Origin: Methanobacteriota archaeon
Lineage (GTDB): Archaea > Hydrothermarchaeota > Hydrothermarchaeia > Hydrothermarchaeales > JACQPM01
NCBI GenBank assembly: GCA_016207475.1
Contig: JACQPM010000111.1
Location: 1 to 8,414 of the forward strand
Direction of reading: 5' to 3'
DNA length: 8,414 bases
A program made the translations under genes and the position numbers. Below the pieces are notes generated by a model that ran no database searches, was not told the origin of the DNA, and saw nothing but the letters and a program-made list of their open reading frames with translations. Below are positions 6,236 through 8,414 of the stretch, one piece after another. Every line of letters starts with the position of its first letter. Positions within the stretch are counted from its first letter, which is position 1.

Positions 6236-6613
6236 TTAGGTATCTTCGTCTTCTTGCTCTGCGAAAAAAGCGTTTTTAGTAGTAATTAAAAAAAGAGTAC
6301 TAAAAACTAGCCATGTCCAGATAGCCATCATAACATATCCACCCCAGGGTGTTATAGATTGAATGGGACTCAAATCTACTGCACCAACAACCCACTCTAT
6401 AAAAATTAGATAGATACCAGCATTCCTCGCTTTGGAATACGCATTCACATCATGCCTCCGTAGTAAGATTCCTAGATAAATCCAAGGGAGACTGGCAAAC
6501 CCTAGCCCCGATATAAAGAAATCTGGATTTACTATTGCAGCATACGAGATAATCACGGTGACGAGTACCCAAGCAATTTTCCAAGCAATATTCGCTAATC
6601 TATGGCTATCCAA
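6236..6613 (-). CDS. Unrecognised four-helix membrane protein in AT-rich DNA
   Basis: I do not recognise this family. It encodes 125 residues with four likely membrane helices at about 8-28, 32-51, 64-82 and 91-112. A polar loop RRHDVNAYSKARN lies at 52-64, and the acidic tail EQEDEDT should be soluble. Trp is frequent (residues 11, 15, 44, 74, 90, 99, 101), typical of membrane-interface positions. The start is TTG at 6613, preceded by GGAGGGGTG with three bases between; no in-frame ATG lies near the N-terminus. It follows the zinc-ribbon gene by 13 nt and is probably the last gene of that operon. Codon use is AT-rich and unlike its neighbours, suggesting recent acquisition. Intact length, an RBS and a coherent helix pattern argue against a pseudogene. 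Confidence 0.75.
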   Translation of the reverse strand: MDSHRLANIAWKIAWVLVTVIISYAAIVNPDFFISGLGFASLPWIYLGILLRRHDVNAYSKARNAGIYLIFIEWVVGAVDLSPIQSITPWGGYVMMAIWTWLVFSTLFLITTKNAFFAEQEDEDT

Positions 6614-6626
6614 TTACACCCCTCCG

Positions 6627-6749
6627 TCACTTATTTTTCTTTGGCACATCCCAATAGGCAGACTTGCATTGGGGGCATATCCTTGGCTTCTTCCTAGGTA
6701 TCCACTCGTGCCCGCATCTTTCGCATCTAAAGCCCTTGGCCTTCCTCAA
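6627..6749 (-). CDS. Small zinc-ribbon protein, 40 aa, TTG start
   Basis: The frame from TTG 6749 to TGA 6627 encodes 40 residues with a textbook zinc ribbon: FRCERCGHEW (Cys9, Cys12), then RICPQCKSAYWD (Cys25, Cys28), and a basic end (PKKNK). Small stand-alone archaeal ribbons with CxxCGHxW and CPxCKSxYW are common, and are usually unassigned or suspected DNA- or RNA-binding regulators. GGAGAGG lies just upstream of the TTG, the only candidate start because an in-frame TGA lies 15 nt earlier. That TGA is the stop of the aminotransferase, so the two genes are in the same frame and separated only by the stop and five codons. The membrane-protein gene follows 13 nt later. The protein is convincing; its role is unknown. 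Confidence 0.8.
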   Translation of the reverse strand: MRKAKGFRCERCGHEWIPRKKPRICPQCKSAYWDVPKKNK

Positions 6750-6764
6750 GACCTCTCCAGGCCC

Positions 6765-7904
6765 TCACCCCTGCAGAAATACCCTCTGCGCAGCCCCGAG
6801 GCCCGAGCCCAGCTCTATATCCCGCCCTGCCTTCTTCAGGGTCAGCTCCAGGGCCGAGAGCACGGACATGAGGTCCAGGTACTCCACGTTCCCCATGTGG
6901 CCGATGCGGAAGATCTTCCCCTTGATCTGGTCCTGGCCCCCTGCCAGGAGTATGCCATGCTCCTTCTTCATTTTGCCGCGCACGTCCTCGTCCGTCAGCC
7001 CCTGGGGGATCTTGATTGAGGTCACGGTATTGGAGGCGTGGCCCTCGTCGGCGTAAAGCTCCAGCCCCATGGCCTTGACCGCCTCCCTGGTGGCCCTGGC
7101 CATGAGCCTGTGCCTCTTTATCCTGTTCTCCAGCCCCTCCTCCTTTATCGCCCTGAGGGCGGCCTGGAGGCCGTAGATGAGCGTCACCGATGGGGTGAAT
7201 GGGGTCGTCTTCTTCTCCATGGACTTCTTGTAGGAGGCCAGGTTGAGGTAGTAGTTGCGGGTCTTGTTCTTGCCGATCACCTCCCAGGCCTTTGGGCTCA
7301 CCGAGACCATGGCCAGGCCCGGGGGGGAGACGAGGCACTTCTGGGAGCCGGCAATGCAGATATCGACCCCCCACTCGTCGGCCTTGACGTAGTCGCCGCC
7401 TATGGAGGTTATGGCGTCCATGATGAAGAGGGCCCCGTGCTTCTTGGCGACCTTACCCACGGCCTCGGCGTCGTGCAGTACGCCAGTGGATGTCTCGTTG
7501 TGGGTGAGGGTGACAGCCTTGGCCTTCGACTGGGAGAGGGCCTTATCCACCTCGGCAGGATCGACGGCCCTGCCCCACTCCACCTTCACCTCCCTGGGCA
7601 CGCCGCCGTAGGCCTTGACCATCTCCACGAACCGCTCCCCGAACTTCCCGCCCGTGATGCAGACGTACTCGTCCCCCTCCTTGATGGTGCTGGCTATGGC
7701 CGCGTCCATGCCCGCGGTGCCGGAGCCCGTGATCAGGAGCATGTCGTTCTTGGTCTGGAATATCTCCTTCAGCCCGCTCCAGCACTCCTCCAGGATCGCT
7801 TCGAAGTCCGGCGTCCTGTGCCCCATCATGGGCCGCGCCATCGCCAAGAGGACCTCCGGGGAGAGCTCCACCGGCCCCGGTATCATGAGCTTCATGCGTC
7901 GCAT
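6765..7904 (-). CDS. Class V aminotransferase, alanine/serine-glyoxylate type
   Basis: This 379-residue PLP enzyme belongs to fold type I, class V, with alanine-glyoxylate and serine-pyruvate aminotransferases; archaeal relatives often have broad specificity, including aspartate and phosphoserine. Visible features are the N-terminal MIPGPVELSPEV with MMGHRTPDF (26-34), SGTAG for PLP phosphate (61-65), HNETSTG (135-141), Asp163 in IMDAITSIGG contacting the pyridine nitrogen, the PLP lysine K189 in AGSQKCL, and Arg333 in IFRIGHMGN for the substrate carboxylate. ATG 7904 is taken as start because GGTGAT lies three bases upstream; ATG 7895 is possible. A TATA box in the 45-nt gap behind it gives it its own promoter. 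It leads an apparent operon with the zinc ribbon and the AT-rich membrane protein. Likely roles are serine/glycine metabolism or glyoxylate removal; the precise substrate is unresolved. Confidence 0.93.
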   Translation of the reverse strand: MRRMKLMIPGPVELSPEVLLAMARPMMGHRTPDFEAILEECWSGLKEIFQTKNDMLLITGSGTAGMDAAIASTIKEGDEYVCITGGKFGERFVEMVKAYGGVPREVKVEWGRAVDPAEVDKALSQSKAKAVTLTHNETSTGVLHDAEAVGKVAKKHGALFIMDAITSIGGDYVKADEWGVDICIAGSQKCLVSPPGLAMVSVSPKAWEVIGKNKTRNYYLNLASYKKSMEKKTTPFTPSVTLIYGLQAALRAIKEEGLENRIKRHRLMARATREAVKAMGLELYADEGHASNTVTSIKIPQGLTDEDVRGKMKKEHGILLAGGQDQIKGKIFRIGHMGNVEYLDLMSVLSALELTLKKAGRDIELGSGLGAAQRVFLQG

Positions 7905-7935
7905 GCCATCACCCGCCCCAACTTTGGCCTTGGTA

Positions 7936-7950
7936 CGTTTTATACTTTTC
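7936..7950 (-). promoter_or_regulatory. TATA box of the class V aminotransferase operon
   Basis: On the minus strand GAAAAGTATAAAACG is a strong BRE/TATA match. Transcription should begin about 26 nt downstream, near 7916, giving a leader of about 12 nt that contains the GGTGAT ribosome-binding site. The element abuts the stop codon of the upstream gene (7950-7952). Confidence 0.7.
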
Positions 7951-8414
7951 TAGACGTACATGTCTGTTGACGGCGTCTTGTCCGCGCCACTCGGGGGTGT
8001 GTACCCGAAGCGGCGCTCCATCAGCCATATGCCGAGGATCTTGGTCTTGTGGATATCCGTCAAGGCCCTGACGAAGGCGTCCTTGGTCAGCCCATCGGCA
8101 TAGATGCCGGTGCTGACGGTGAACCTCTTCAGGATGCCCTCCGGGTGGTAGAGGTTGAAGCCCACGGGCATGAAGCTGAAGGAGTAACGGAAGTCCCAGA
8201 TGATGGCCTCCCGCTCCCTGGGCTTGAGCTTCTCCATGAGGGCCTGGTGCTCCTCGGGGATGGGGATGGCGCACCCGATGAGGAGGAGGTCCTCCTCCCG
8301 GGGGAAGATGAAGTCCAGCTTCTGCCCCGTCTCCCTGGGGAATTCCACCAAGAGGTGGAGATCGGCCTTCGGGTTCTCGACCTTCTCGGAGGCGAGCTTC
8401 ATCTCCTCCAGCCA
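7950..8414 (-). CDS. DUF2299-like conserved archaeal protein, 5' end outside the window
   Basis: The frame is open from the window edge (Trp-Leu-Glu-Glu ahead of Met at 8402) to TAG at 7950, showing 154 residues. It is soluble, with no membrane segment. An N-terminal helix leads into ADLHLLVEFP, a strand pair with KLDFIFP, IPIPEEHQALMEKL, and a region ending in IYADGLTKDAFVRALTDIHKTKILGIWLMERRFG. This alternation of strands and helices, with the HLLVEFP and IYADGLT elements, resembles the archaeal DUF2299 family, small alpha/beta proteins of unknown function; the match is from memory. Met 8402 has an AG-rich stretch ahead of it, but the frame runs on and relatives begin with a tryptophan-containing helix, so the true start probably lies beyond the edge. 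It ends 45 nt before the class V aminotransferase, which has its own promoter. Confidence 0.65.
   Translation of the reverse strand, partial: WLEEMKLASEKVENPKADLHLLVEFPRETGQKLDFIFPREEDLLLIGCAIPIPEEHQALMEKLKPREREAIIWDFRYSFSFMPVGFNLYHPEGILKRFTVSTGIYADGLTKDAFVRALTDIHKTKILGIWLMERRFGYTPPSGADKTPSTDMYV

Larger units (their letters stand above)
6096..6660. other. AT-rich islet, possibly acquired
   Basis: Base composition drops sharply here. Hand counts give 23/60 G+C for 6361-6420 and 25/60 for 6541-6600, against 40/60 for a line inside mtnA (3661-3720). The change begins just after the stop at 6095 and fades inside the zinc-ribbon gene near 6660. No transposase, integrase, attachment repeat or terminal inverted repeat was seen at either edge. 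Confidence 0.6.

Noticed and set aside
7038..7970. A 310-codon plus-strand open frame opposite the class V aminotransferase
   Set aside because: It is a shadow ORF with no family features; the minus-strand enzyme has all catalytic residues.
1..8414. CRISPR array, toxin-antitoxin or restriction system
   Set aside because: No regularly spaced repeats and no nuclease, methylase or toxin motifs were seen. The small zinc ribbons alone do not support a toxin-antitoxin call.

Overview
The window is a gene-dense stretch of high-GC archaeal chromosome. The archaeal assignment rests on three things seen here: a prefoldin beta subunit beside a KEOPS Pcc1 subunit, archaeal BRE/TATA-like elements about 26-30 bp ahead of start codons, and a mixture of leaderless starts with starts preceded by GGAGG or GGTGAT ribosome-binding sites. 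One sampled coding line is 40/60 G+C. The lineage cannot be fixed from this window alone.

Layout. (1) Positions 1-1507, minus strand: an information-processing operon reading pcc1 (KEOPS tRNA t6A complex), then prefoldin beta, then a DHH phosphoesterase that runs off the left edge and overlaps prefoldin by 23 nt. (2) Positions 1508-1582: a compact divergent promoter region with two TATA boxes. (3) Positions 1583-2037, plus strand: two tiny cysteine-pair proteins of 98 and 45 residues, probably zinc-binding, of unknown function. The 45-residue gene is easy to miss and overlaps the tail of the convergent next gene. (4) Positions 1973-3160, minus: a class I aspartate-type aminotransferase. (5) Positions 3247-4266, plus: methylthioribose-1-phosphate isomerase (MtnA), tail to tail with (6) glutamate dehydrogenase (4263-5510, minus). 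The stop codons of these two genes share one CTAG. (7) Positions 5661-6095, plus: a small four-helix membrane protein with a Cys-Cys-x-His-His motif. (8) About 6096-6660: an AT-rich islet (sampled lines 23/60 and 25/60 G+C) with a 140-nt non-coding stretch and an unrecognised four-helix membrane protein on the minus strand. (9) Positions 6627-7904, minus: a class V alanine/serine-glyoxylate-type aminotransferase followed, in the same reading frame just past its TGA, by a 40-residue zinc ribbon with a TTG start. (10) Positions 7950-8414, minus: a partial protein resembling archaeal DUF2299.

How the genes fit together. The metabolic core is amino-acid nitrogen handling: glutamate dehydrogenase makes or consumes glutamate, and two fold-type I transaminases move amino groups among 2-oxo acids. 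MtnA adds salvage of the methylthio-sugar from S-adenosylmethionine use. The pcc1-prefoldin-DHH group serves tRNA modification, protein folding and probably nucleotide or RNA turnover. No CRISPR array, tRNA, rRNA, transposase or obvious defence system was seen. The least explained parts are the small cysteine-rich genes, the CCxHH membrane protein and the AT-rich islet.
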